NCBI RefSeq assembly: GCF_020026305.1
Contig: NZ_CP075691.1
Span: forward strand, 5,580,001-5,644,000
Source: Streptomyces sp. 135
Lineage (GTDB): Bacteria; Actinomycetota; Actinomycetes; Streptomycetales; Streptomycetaceae
Direction: 5' to 3'
DNA: 64,000 nt
This document shows, in pieces, positions 34,218-41,808 of the stretch (its first letter is position 1; every line of letters starts with the position of its first letter). The notes beneath the pieces are model-generated. The model made no database searches and was not told the origin of the DNA. It was given only the letters and a program-made list of their open reading frames with translations. A program made the translations under genes and the position numbers.

Positions 34218-35147
34218 TCATGACTGGCTCCGGCCCCGGTCGCGCGGGGCCCAGGGCGTGAGCAACCGGCCCACGACGCGCACCAGCTCGGAGAAGACCA
34301 CGCCGAGCACGGCGACACAGACGATGCCGACGAACATCACGTCGTTCTGGAAGAGCGCGCGGGAGTCGAAGATGAGGTGGCCGAGGCCGTCGGCCGCCGC
34401 GATCTGCTCCGAGGCGACGATCACCAGGACCGCGACCCCGGCGGCGATCCGGGCGCCGACCAGCACCGCGGGGAGCGACGCGGGCAGCAGGACGTGGCGG
34501 AACATCTGCCACGGCGAGGCGCCGAAGACGCGGCCCGCGTCACGGTGCCCGGACGGCACGGCGAGGACCGCCGCCATCGTCGAGATCCAGACGAAGAAGA
34601 AGACGGTGGTCGCCACCAGGGCGATCTGCGGCCCCTCGCCGAGGCCGAACATGTTCAGGAAGACGGGCAGGAGCGCGAGCTTCGGTACGACGTACAAAGC
34701 GTCCAGCGTCGGTTCGAGGGCGGCGCGCACCAGGGAGAGGGAGCCCATCAGCAGGCCGAGCGCATAGCCCGCGACCGTGCCGACGGCGTACCCGGCGAGT
34801 ACGCGCTTGAGTGTCGCCCACACGTCCGGCCACAGGTCGCCGTCCGCCGCGCGCCGCCAGCCGTCCTCGATGATCGTCTGGGGCGCGGGGTAGACGCGGT
34901 CGTCGATCCAGCCGCTGACGGCCGCGAGCTGCCAGAGCAGGACCAGGGCGAGCGGTACGCCGACGGCGAGCGCGAGTTCGAGGGCGCGTCGTCTGCGGTG
35001 GGTGCGCACGGGGCGCAGTTCGTGCGGGCCCGGCCTTCTGACCAGTACGCCTTCCTCGTCCCGCTCGTCCCGCTCGTCGCGCCCTTCCCGCTCTTCCCGC
35101 TCGACTCGTGAGGTCTTGCCGGTGCGGTCGCCGGTGAGGCGGCTCAT
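34218..35147 (-). CDS. ABC transporter permease (nitrate/sulfonate type)
   Basis: A 309-residue inner-membrane permease with about six transmembrane helices. The cytoplasmic coupling loop reads DAGRVFGASPWQMFRHVLLPASLPAVLVGARIA, a standard EAA motif of BPD-type transporters. The first 35 residues are a highly charged REEREGRDERDERDEE stretch, unusual for the family and probably cytosolic. Its ATG overlaps the stop of the ATPase gene (ATGA), so translation is coupled. It pairs with the downstream lipoprotein. Confidence 0.9.
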   Translation of the reverse strand: MSRLTGDRTGKTSRVEREEREGRDERDERDEEGVLVRRPGPHELRPVRTHRRRRALELALAVGVPLALVLLWQLAAVSGWIDDRVYPAPQTIIEDGWRRAADGDLWPDVWATLKRVLAGYAVGTVAGYALGLLMGSLSLVRAALEPTLDALYVVPKLALLPVFLNMFGLGEGPQIALVATTVFFFVWISTMAAVLAVPSGHRDAGRVFGASPWQMFRHVLLPASLPAVLVGARIAAGVAVLVIVASEQIAAADGLGHLIFDSRALFQNDVMFVGIVCVAVLGVVFSELVRVVGRLLTPWAPRDRGRSQS

Positions 35148-35929
35148 GCCGCCGCCTCCGTGCCGACCTCGTCCCGCAGCAGTTGCCACAACTCGCTCTT
35201 CAGCGCGGTGAACTCGCCGGTCGCGCGGACCTCGCCGGTTCGGGGACGGGGGAACGGCGGGCGGCGCTCGGCGATGACGCGGCCGGGCCGGGCCGACATC
35301 ACCAGGACGCGGTCGCCGAGGACGATCGCCTCTTCGAGGCTGTGCGTGATGAAGAGGGTGGTCGTGCGGGTGGCCTGGGTGAGGGCGAGGAGCTCGTCCT
35401 GGAGGATCGTGCGCAGCTGGGCGTCGAGCGCCGCGAACGGCTCGTCCATCAGCAGGATCTCGGGCTCCACGGCCAGGGCGCGGGCGATGGCGACGCGTTG
35501 GCGCATGCCGCCGGAGAGGGCGGCCGGGTAGGCGTCCGCGAAGTCGGCGAGGCCCATGCGGCTCAGCCAGTGCGTGGCTCTGGCGTCGGCCTCTTCGTGG
35601 GGGACGCGTTGGATGTCCAGGCCGAATCTGACGTTGGCCTGGACGGTCTTCCAGTCGTAGATGCCGTAGTCCTGGAAGATCATCGCCGCCGGGTGCTGTG
35701 CCTTGGTGCGGATGGTCAGCTTGCCGCCGCTGGGGCGCAGGATGCCGGCGGCGATGCGCAGGAGGGTCGATTTGCCGCAGCCGGAGGGGCCCACCACGCA
35801 GGTGAACTCGCCGGGGGCGATCTTCAGGTCCACGGGTCCGAGCGCGTGCACCGCCTTGGCGGCGCGGCCGAAGGTCCTGGTCAGTGCGTGTGCTTCCAGT
35901 TTGGGGTGCGGGTCTCCCACGGGGCTCAA
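35144..35929 (-). CDS. ABC transporter ATP-binding protein (nitrate/sulfonate type)
   Basis: A 261-residue ATPase. Walker A is GPSGCGKST, the Q-loop is MIFQDYGIYDW, the signature is LSGGMRQRVAIARAL, Walker B is ILLMDEPFAALD and the switch His is in FITHSLEEA, all intact. It drives import with the adjacent permease and lipoprotein. TTG 35929 is chosen because GAGGAGG lies five nt upstream and the family begins near KLEAHALTRTFG. An upstream GTG at 36025 would add 32 disordered residues without a ribosome-binding site. Confidence 0.9.
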   Translation of the reverse strand: MSPVGDPHPKLEAHALTRTFGRAAKAVHALGPVDLKIAPGEFTCVVGPSGCGKSTLLRIAAGILRPSGGKLTIRTKAQHPAAMIFQDYGIYDWKTVQANVRFGLDIQRVPHEEADARATHWLSRMGLADFADAYPAALSGGMRQRVAIARALAVEPEILLMDEPFAALDAQLRTILQDELLALTQATRTTTLFITHSLEEAIVLGDRVLVMSARPGRVIAERRPPFPRPRTGEVRATGEFTALKSELWQLLRDEVGTEAAA

Positions 35930-35980
35930 CGGGGCCTCCTCGCGGAGTGCGGGCGGATGGTCCGGGCGCCGCCGACCATA

Positions 35981-35993
35981 TGACGCACCGTCA
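35981..35993. promoter_or_regulatory. Small palindrome upstream of the ABC operon
   Basis: TGACG-cac-CGTCA, 52 bp before the ATPase start, next to a CATATG that could be part of the minus-10. It is a candidate operator only. Confidence 0.35.
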
Positions 35994-36040
35994 GTTTCCG
36001 GAAGGTCCCGGCCGGGATCGGCCACCGTGGAGCCGCACGC

Positions 36041-36076
36041 CGAAGGGCCCGGCGCCTTTCGGTGCCGGGCCCTTCG
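36041..36076 (-). terminator. Terminator after the Fur-family gene
   Basis: CGAAGGGCCCGGCGCC (36041-36056), loop TTTC, GGTGCCGGGCCCTTCG: a 16-bp stem with one G/T wobble, just past the fur-type gene. Confidence 0.8.
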
Positions 36077-36094
36077 GGGGCGTACGCAAAAGCG

Positions 36095-36511
36095 CTAGGC
36101 CGCCGCGCAGCTAGGGCAGACGCCGCGGTAGGTGACCTCGACGCCCTCGACCGTGAAGCCGAAGCGCTCGGAGTCGGGGAGGCTGGTCAGGGGGTTGCCC
36201 GTGGGGTGCACGTCACGGATCGCGCCGCAGCGGGCGCAGACCAGGTGGTGGTGGGGGCGGTGGGCGTTCGGGTCGTACCGCTTCGCGCGGCGGTCCGTCG
36301 AGACTTCGAGGATCTCGCCGAGGCTCACCAGCTCGCCCAGGGTGTTGTAGACGGTCGCCCGGGAGATCTCGGGCAGCTTGTCCGCGGCGCGGGCGTGCAC
36401 CTCGTCCGCCGTGAGGTGGACGTGGTCCCCGTTGAGGACCTCGGCCACGACGCGCCGCTGTGCGGTCATGCGCCAGCCGCGTCCGCGCAGTCGTTCCAAC
36501 AGGTCACTCAT
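36095..36511 (-). CDS. Fur-family peroxide-type repressor (CatR/FurA-like)
   Basis: A 138-residue metalloregulator with an N-terminal winged helix (RMTAQRRVVAEVL, LPEISRATVYNTLGEL), the metal-binding HRPHHHLVCARCGAIRDV segment and a final CPSC, giving two CxxC pairs for structural zinc. It is divergent from a catalase, the classic arrangement of CatR/FurA with catalase genes in Streptomyces and mycobacteria, so it most likely represses that catalase and itself until peroxide oxidises the metal site. The start is leaderless: on its strand TAGGCT is seven nt before the ATG. Confidence 0.88.
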   Translation of the reverse strand: MSDLLERLRGRGWRMTAQRRVVAEVLNGDHVHLTADEVHARAADKLPEISRATVYNTLGELVSLGEILEVSTDRRAKRYDPNAHRPHHHLVCARCGAIRDVHPTGNPLTSLPDSERFGFTVEGVEVTYRGVCPSCAAA

Positions 36512-36571
36512 GAAAACCAGCCTAACAGGCAGGGGAGCCAGTCCCGAACGGGTGTGACTTTGGATGATTGC

Positions 36572-36599
36572 TTGACTTAGACAGTGTCCATTGTAGGAT
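36572..36599 (+). promoter_or_regulatory. Catalase promoter in the divergent fur-catalase region
   Basis: TTGACT (36572-36577), 16 bp, TAGGAT (36594-36599). The spacer contains GACAGTGTCC, a near-palindrome where a Fur-type repressor could bind. The predicted leader is about 50 nt to the catalase GTG. Confidence 0.7.
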
Positions 36600-36658
36600 C
36601 AGGTATGGCATTGGCCAAGGGACAGGACCCGCAGGTTTTGAATACGCAGGAGGCGCAC

Positions 36659-38110
36659 GTGACGCAGGGACCGCTCACCACGGAGGCCGGCGCGCCGGTA
36701 GCCGACAACCAGAACAGTGAGACCGCGGGCGTCGGCGGGCCGGTCCTGGTGCAGGATCAGCTGCTGCTGGAGAAGCTCGCCCACTTCAACCGCGAGCGGA
36801 TCCCGGAGCGCGTCGTGCACGCACGCGGCGCGGGGGCCTACGGCACCTTCACGCTCACCCGTGACGTCTCGCAGTGGACGCGGGCGAACTTCCTCTCCGA
36901 GGTCGGCAAGCAGACCGAGACGTTCCTGCGGTTCTCCACCGTGGCGGGCAACCTCGGCGCGGCCGACGCGGTGCGCGACCCGCGCGGCTGGGCGCTGAAG
37001 TTCTACACCGAAGAGGGCAACTACGACCTCGTCGGCAACAACACCCCGGTCTTCTTCATCCGGGACGCCATCAAGTTCCCCGACTTCATCCACACCCAGA
37101 AGCGGGACCCCTACACGGGCTCGCAGGAGGCGGACAACGTCTGGGACTTCTGGGGGCTCAGCCCGGAGAGCACCCATCAGGTGACCTGGCTCTTCGGTGA
37201 CCGCGGCATCCCCGCGTCGTACCGCCACATGGACGGCTTCGGCTCGCACACCTACCAGTGGAACAACGAGGCCGGCGAGGTCTTCTGGGTCAAGTACCAC
37301 TTCAAGACCGACCAGGGCATCAAGAACCTCACCCAGGCCGAGGCCAACAAGCTCGCCGGTGAGGACCCCGACTCCCACCAGCGCGACCTGCGCGAGGCCA
37401 TCGAGCGGGGCGAGTACCCGACCTGGACCGTGGGCGTGCAGGTCATGCCGGCGGCCGAGGCGGCGACGTACCGCTTCAACCCGTTCGACCTCACCAAGGT
37501 GTGGCCGCACGCGGACTACCCGGTCATCGAGATCGGCAAGCTGGAGCTCAACCGCAACCCGGAGAACGTCTTCGCGGAGGTCGAGCAGGCCATCTTCAGT
37601 CCCGCCCACTTCGTGCCGGGCATCGGTCCCTCCCCGGACAAGATGCTCCAGGGCCGCCTCTTCGCGTACGGCGACGCCCACCGCTACCGCGTCGGCATCA
37701 ACGCCGACCACCTGCCGGTGAACCGCCCGCACGCCACCGAGGCGCGCACCCACTCCCGCGACGGCTTCCTGTACGACGGCCGCCACAAGGGCGCGAAGAA
37801 CTACGAGCCGAACAGCTTCGGCGGCCCGTTCCAGACGGACCGGCCGCTGTGGCAGTCCGTCCCCGTCACGGGCGGCACCGGCAACCACGAGACGCCGCGG
37901 CACGCCGAGGACAACGACTTCGTGCAGGCGGGCAACCTCTACCGCCTGATGTCCGAGGACGAGAAGAACCGCCTGATCGAGAACCTGTCGGGCTTCATCG
38001 CCAAGGTCTCGCGCGATGAGATCGCCGAGCGCGCGATCAACAACTTCCGCCAGGCGGACGGTGACTTCGGCAAGCGGCTGGAGGCCGCGGTCCAGGCCCT
38101 GCGCGGCTGA
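36659..38110 (+). CDS. katA: Monofunctional haem catalase
   Basis: A 483-residue clade-3-size catalase that dismutes hydrogen peroxide in the cytosol. The catalytic His54 is in RVVHARGAGAYG, the active-site Asn lies in LVGNNTPVFF, FSTVAGNLGAAD is the haem-pocket strand, and the proximal haem-ligand Tyr is in RLFAYGDAHRYRVG. GTG 36659 is chosen because AGGAGG lies five nt upstream and catalases begin near MTQGPLTTEAG. Earlier in-frame codons (36584, 36605) fall within the promoter. It is divergent from the Fur-type repressor gene. In S. coelicolor the CatR-controlled gene is called catA. Confidence 0.95.
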   Translation: MTQGPLTTEAGAPVADNQNSETAGVGGPVLVQDQLLLEKLAHFNRERIPERVVHARGAGAYGTFTLTRDVSQWTRANFLSEVGKQTETFLRFSTVAGNLGAADAVRDPRGWALKFYTEEGNYDLVGNNTPVFFIRDAIKFPDFIHTQKRDPYTGSQEADNVWDFWGLSPESTHQVTWLFGDRGIPASYRHMDGFGSHTYQWNNEAGEVFWVKYHFKTDQGIKNLTQAEANKLAGEDPDSHQRDLREAIERGEYPTWTVGVQVMPAAEAATYRFNPFDLTKVWPHADYPVIEIGKLELNRNPENVFAEVEQAIFSPAHFVPGIGPSPDKMLQGRLFAYGDAHRYRVGINADHLPVNRPHATEARTHSRDGFLYDGRHKGAKNYEPNSFGGPFQTDRPLWQSVPVTGGTGNHETPRHAEDNDFVQAGNLYRLMSEDEKNRLIENLSGFIAKVSRDEIAERAINNFRQADGDFGKRLEAAVQALRG

Positions 38111-38135
38111 CCAGTGCCTCTTGCCGAAGAGTGAC

Positions 38136-38175
38136 GGCGGGCCGGATTCCCCCGGGGGTCCGGCCCGCCGCCGTT
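38136..38175. terminator. Terminator between catalase and CBS genes
   Basis: GGCGGGCCGGA (38136-38146) pairs perfectly with TCCGGCCCGCC (38159-38169), followed by GCCGTTTCC. It serves both convergent genes. Confidence 0.8.
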
Positions 38176-38186
38176 TCCCGGCCCCC

Positions 38187-38591
38187 TCAGACCGCCAGCT
38201 CCTGTGCCGCCGCACGCCGGACCGGTGCCCAGCAGCGGATGATGTCGCGGACCGAGACGATGCCCGTGGGCTCGCCCCCGTCCATCACGATCAGGTGCCG
38301 GAAGCCGCCGTGCGCCATGGCGTCCGCCGCGTCCTCCAGGGTCCACGCCGGGGTGGCGAAGACGACGTCGGTCGTGGTGTGGGTGCCTGCGATCTCGGTG
38401 TCCGGACTCTGGCCGCGGCCCAGGGAGTTGAGGACGTCGCGCTCGGTCAGGATCCCGAGCCCGCAGGTGTCGGGGTCGAGGACGACGGCGGCGCCGATGC
38501 GGCGCTCGGACATCAGCCTGGCCGCCTGGCGCAGGGTATGGGTGGGGCCGATGGTCAGGACCACCGTGCTCATGGCGTCGCGGACGAGCAT
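38187..38591 (-). CDS. Twin CBS-domain protein
   Basis: A 134-residue stand-alone Bateman module. CBS1 has VRDAMSTVVLTIGPTHTLRQAARLM and ends GILTERDVL; CBS2 ends GIVSVRDIIRCW. Such proteins bind adenine nucleotides and act as energy or redox sensors, and several belong to hypoxia or dormancy regulons in actinobacteria. No partner domain is fused. A strong AAGGAGGTG lies about ten nt before the ATG. A Rex-like operator is found about 70 bp upstream, which would tie expression to the NADH/NAD ratio. Confidence 0.88.
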   Translation of the reverse strand: MLVRDAMSTVVLTIGPTHTLRQAARLMSERRIGAAVVLDPDTCGLGILTERDVLNSLGRGQSPDTEIAGTHTTTDVVFATPAWTLEDAADAMAHGGFRHLIVMDGGEPTGIVSVRDIIRCWAPVRRAAAQELAV

Positions 38592-38661
38592 GGGCGTGAG
38601 CCACCTCCTTGGTGAAACGGTGACCTCCCGGTGGGCGAAGGATTGCCTCCGCCACCGACTT

Positions 38662-38677
38662 GGAGAACTATTTCACA
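38662..38677. promoter_or_regulatory. Rex-like operator upstream of the CBS gene
   Basis: GGAGAA-CTAT-TTCACA matches the Rex consensus TGTGAA-CNNN-TTCACA at 10 of 12 half-site positions, and a second TTCACA follows 8 bp later at 38680. The location 71-86 bp before the CBS start fits a promoter. Confidence 0.5.
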
Positions 38678-38754
38678 AGTTCACAAGTGGGGGGACTCTC
38701 AATGTCGCAGCCGCAGCGGCGGCCAACAAGGGGGCGTGCGCGGTCGGTTCGGGA

Positions 38755-39555
38755 TCAGTAACGCTGGTTGAGGTAGCCGAGCAGCTCGTCGTGGAGCAGG
38801 CCGTTCGACGCCGCCGCGTTCCCGCTGTGCGGGCCGGGCCTGCCGTCGAGGCCGGTGAAGCTGCCGCCCGCCTCCGTGACCACGATCGCGGGCGCCGCCA
38901 TGTCCCAGAGCGAGAGCTCGGGCTCCGCGCAGATGTCGACCGCGCCCTCGGCCACCATCATGTACGGCCAGAAGTCGCCGTAGCCACGGGTGCGCCAGAC
39001 CGCGCGGGTCAGGTCCATGAAGCCGTCCAGGCGGCCCTGCTCCTCCCAGCCCGAGAGCGAGGAGTACGCCAGCGACGCGTCCGCGAGCCGGGAGACCTTC
39101 GACACATGCAGCCGGGTCGCCGAGGTCAGGCTGCGCCCCGTGTAGGCACCGCCGCCCTTCGCCGCCCACCAGCGGCGGCCGAGCGCGGGCGCGGAGACGA
39201 CGCCGACCACCGGCTGGTAGCCCCCCTCGACCGCCTCCATCAGAGAGATGAGCGTGGCCCAGACCGGAACACCGCGTACGTAGTTCTTGGTGCCGTCGAT
39301 CGGGTCGATCACCCAGCGGCGCGGCCCCGTGCCCTCGACGCCGTACTCCTCGCCGAGGATCGCGTCCCGCGGCCGCGCGCGCTGGAGCTGGGAGCGGATC
39401 AGCTCCTCGGCCGCCTTGTCGGCCTCGCTCACCGGCGTCATGTCCGGCTTGGTCTCGACCTTGAGGTCGAGGGCCTTGAACCGGTCCATGGTCTGGGCGT
39501 CGGCGGCGTCCGCGAGGACATGGGCGAGACGCAGATCATCGTGGTAGTCGGGCAT
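38755..39555 (-). CDS. hisN: Inositol-monophosphatase-family histidinol-phosphatase
   Basis: A 266-residue magnesium-dependent phosphatase. GEEYGVEG and IDPIDGTKNYVRG carry the metal-binding Glu and Asp residues, and LSLWDMAAPAIVVTEAGG is the second signature. The DGTKNY form, with Lys and Tyr, is typical of actinobacterial HisN, which dephosphorylates histidinol phosphate. In S. coelicolor the gene at this chromosomal place has been assigned to histidine biosynthesis. The ATG has TACTGT six nt upstream on its strand (leaderless). Confidence 0.87.
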   Translation of the reverse strand: MPDYHDDLRLAHVLADAADAQTMDRFKALDLKVETKPDMTPVSEADKAAEELIRSQLQRARPRDAILGEEYGVEGTGPRRWVIDPIDGTKNYVRGVPVWATLISLMEAVEGGYQPVVGVVSAPALGRRWWAAKGGGAYTGRSLTSATRLHVSKVSRLADASLAYSSLSGWEEQGRLDGFMDLTRAVWRTRGYGDFWPYMMVAEGAVDICAEPELSLWDMAAPAIVVTEAGGSFTGLDGRPGPHSGNAAASNGLLHDELLGYLNQRY

Positions 39556-39634
39556 GGGTGAACAGTATCGATCTCGATCCACCCGAGCCACAGCGCCATA
39601 TCGCACTGGGGTGCGCGGGCTCACGCCGGAGCTA

Positions 39635-39663
39635 TTGACAGTGCCTCCGAGCGCGTCAACTCT
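39635..39663 (+). promoter_or_regulatory. Promoter of the TetR-family gene
   Basis: TTGACA (39635-39640), 17 bp, AACTCT (39658-39663), with GGGGAGG just before the ATG at 39700. Confidence 0.65.
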
Positions 39664-39699
39664 GGCAACCGAAAGCCGCATCGGCCCGGGGAGGCGACG

Positions 39700-40305
39700 A
39701 TGCCCGCAGCACGGGAATCCTTACTGGACGCGGCCTACACGGCGCTCGCCCGGCGCCCCTGGCCGGGTGTGCGCATGGTCGACGTCGCGGCCGTCGCCGG
39801 GGTGTCCCGGCAGACCCTCTACAACGAGTTCGGCAGCAAGGAAGGCCTCGCCCGCGCCCTGTTGCGCCGCGAGACCGACGGCTATCTGCACGGAGTCGAA
39901 CGCGCGCTCGCCGAGGAGCGCGAACCGGCCGAGCGGCTGGCCGCCGTGGCCGCCTGGACGGTGGGCGCGGCGCGCGGCAACGCCCTCGTACGGGCCGCGC
40001 TCACCGGCTGCTGGAGCGAGCGGCTGCCCACGCCGAGCAGGGCCCCCGGGGCCCCGTCGTCGGTGCCCGCGCAGCGCCGCGCGGACGCCGGGGTGCCCTC
40101 GTCGGCGGAGCTGCTCGGGATGGTGCGGGACCGGGCGGTGGCCGCGCTCGGCGGCCGGGGCCGGGGGCGGGACCCGGAGCTGGCCCTCGCCTGCGAGAGC
40201 GCCGTCCGCCTCGCCCTGTCGTACGTCGTCGCGCCCGCCCGGGACGACGACGACCCCGCGGAGCTGGTCCGGGGGGCCATAGGGCGCTGGGTGGCGGGCA
40301 GATAG
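39700..40305 (+). CDS. TetR-family transcriptional regulator
   Basis: A 201-residue repressor. The N-terminal helix-turn-helix reads VRMVDVAAVAGVSRQTLYNEFGSKEGLARALL, the canonical TetR form. The C-terminal ligand domain has an Ala/Arg-rich middle and a loop of low complexity (RAPGAPSSVPAQRR). GGGAGG precedes the ATG. It converges on an SMR-family exporter only 20 bp away, so the exporter is a possible target. Its ligand is unknown. Confidence 0.88.
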   Translation: MPAARESLLDAAYTALARRPWPGVRMVDVAAVAGVSRQTLYNEFGSKEGLARALLRRETDGYLHGVERALAEEREPAERLAAVAAWTVGAARGNALVRAALTGCWSERLPTPSRAPGAPSSVPAQRRADAGVPSSAELLGMVRDRAVAALGGRGRGRDPELALACESAVRLALSYVVAPARDDDDPAELVRGAIGRWVAGR

Positions 40306-40325
40306 GCGCGCGGCGGCGGTGGTGC

Positions 40326-40649
40326 TCAGTGCGCGGAGCCGGACAGCTGGAGCCCCACCACGCCGATGATCACGAACGAGATCGAGACGATCTTGAGCGT
40401 GGAGACCAGGTCACCGAGGAAGATCATGCCGTAGATCGCGGTGCCCGCCGCGCCGATCCCGGTCCAGACCGCGTACGCGGGCCCGACGTCCAGCTTCTTC
40501 AGCGCCAGGGTGAGCAGACCGAAGCTGCCGAGCGCGAAACAGGCGAACGCGATCGTCGGCCAGAGCCGGGTGAAGCCGTGCGAGAGCTTCAGACAGACCG
40601 CGAAGCCGGTTTCAAGAATCCCCGCCACGATGACCAGCAGCCACGCCAT
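40326..40649 (-). CDS. Small multidrug resistance exporter, SugE/Gdx type
   Basis: A 107-residue protein of four transmembrane helices. Helix 1, LLVIVAGILETGFAVCLK, carries the essential Glu of SMR exporters, and KLSHGFTRLWP after it is the Gdx/SugE-type signature rather than the EmrE type. Gdx proteins export guanidinium ions in exchange for protons as antiparallel dimers. A paired second SMR gene is absent. I looked for a guanidine riboswitch upstream and found only a weak resemblance. The TetR gene is convergent. Confidence 0.88.
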   Translation of the reverse strand: MAWLLVIVAGILETGFAVCLKLSHGFTRLWPTIAFACFALGSFGLLTLALKKLDVGPAYAVWTGIGAAGTAIYGMIFLGDLVSTLKIVSISFVIIGVVGLQLSGSAH

Positions 40650-40781
40650 GTGTCCCTGCCTCCCGCACTCGTCCACGTTCCGCGACCGCTTCGCCCCGCT
40701 CACTCCGGCTTGGTGCGATTATGCATTTACCTGCGTCGCGGGGGGCGCAAACAACGGGGAGGTCACGCGAGCAAGGGGCGG

Positions 40782-41792
40782 TCAGTCGTCCTCGCGCCGC
40801 TCGCGCGTGGCCAGCAGCCGGCGCAGGGAGTACAGGCGCTGCGGGTCCGCGTGCCCGTCGGCGACCCAGGCGTCCAGCGCGCAGTCCTTCTCGTCGTGAC
40901 TGCAGCCGCGCGGGCAGTCCGCCGTCCCCGGCTCCAGGTCGGGGAAGGCGAGGATGACGCGCGAAGGATCGACGTGGTTGAGGCCGAACGACCGCACGCC
41001 CGGAGTGTCGATCACCCAGCCGCCCACATCCGCCAGCGGCAGCGCCAGCGCGGAGGTGGTGGTGTGCCTGCCGCGCCCCGTGACCGCGTTGACGTGCCCC
41101 GTGGTGCGGCGCCGCTCCTCGGGGACCAGCGCGTTCACCAGCGTCGTCTTGCCCACCCCGGAGTGCCCGACGAAGGCGGTGACCTTGCCGTCGAGCAGCT
41201 CGTGCACCCGCGCCAGCTCCGCGCCGTCGGTGAACTCCTCGCGGCTGGTGACCACGTAGGGGATGTCGAGGGTGGCGTACGTCTCCAGGAGCTTGTCGGC
41301 CGACGCCAGGTCCGACTTGGTCAGCACGAGGATCGGTTCCAGGCCGCCGTCGTACGCCGCCACGACGCACCGGTCGATCAGCCGCGGGCGCGGCTCCGGG
41401 TCGGCGAGGGCGGTGACGATGGCGAGCTGGTCGGCGTTGGCGACGACCACCCGCTCGTAGGGGTCGTCGTCGTCGGCGGTGCGCCGCAGGACGGAGGTGC
41501 GCTCGCCGATCCGCACGATGCGGGCGAGGGTGTCCTTCTTGCCGGACAGGTCCCCGACCACCGCGACCCTGTCGCCCACCACGGCGGCCTTGCGGCCCAG
41601 TTCACGGGCCTTCATGGCCATCACGATCCGGTCGTCGACCAGGACGGTCAGCCGCCCGCGGTCGACGGTGAGGACCATGCCCTCGGCGGCGTCCTCGTGC
41701 TTGGGCCTGATGTGGGTACGGGGGCGGTTGCCCTTGCGGTTGGGGCGGACGCGGATGTCGTCCTCGTCGGGGTTCTTGCCGTAGCGGCGCAT
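40782..41792 (-). CDS. rsgA: Ribosome small-subunit-dependent GTPase A (RsgA)
   Basis: A 336-residue circularly permuted GTPase that checks late 30S assembly. An N-terminal OB-like region (VDRGRLTVLVDDRIVMAMK) is followed by G4 TKSD, then G1 GHSGVGKTT and G3 DTPGVRSFG, the permuted order. A C-terminal zinc motif CPRGCSHDEKDC closes the protein. The first 40 residues are basic (RVRPNRKGNRPRTHIRPKH), as expected for rRNA contact. The start is 16 bp after the aroA stop, so they are co-transcribed. Confidence 0.94.
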   Translation of the reverse strand: MRRYGKNPDEDDIRVRPNRKGNRPRTHIRPKHEDAAEGMVLTVDRGRLTVLVDDRIVMAMKARELGRKAAVVGDRVAVVGDLSGKKDTLARIVRIGERTSVLRRTADDDDPYERVVVANADQLAIVTALADPEPRPRLIDRCVVAAYDGGLEPILVLTKSDLASADKLLETYATLDIPYVVTSREEFTDGAELARVHELLDGKVTAFVGHSGVGKTTLVNALVPEERRRTTGHVNAVTGRGRHTTTSALALPLADVGGWVIDTPGVRSFGLNHVDPSRVILAFPDLEPGTADCPRGCSHDEKDCALDAWVADGHADPQRLYSLRRLLATRERREDD

Positions 41793-41808
41793 GTTCTCGT
41801 TCCGCCCG

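Noticed and set aside
35930..36040. A metabolite riboswitch before the ABC importer operon
   Set aside because: No conserved thiamine, SAM or other riboswitch block is visible; only a small palindrome is present.
36584..36658. Upstream in-frame starts (36584, 36605) for the catalase
   Set aside because: They overlap the promoter and lack a ribosome-binding site, while AGGAGG precedes GTG 36659.
40650..40680. Guanidine-III riboswitch upstream of the SugE/Gdx gene (GGACGAGTGCG resembles the core)
   Set aside because: The complementary P1 strand and the conserved second half are not present, and the element would run into the start codon.
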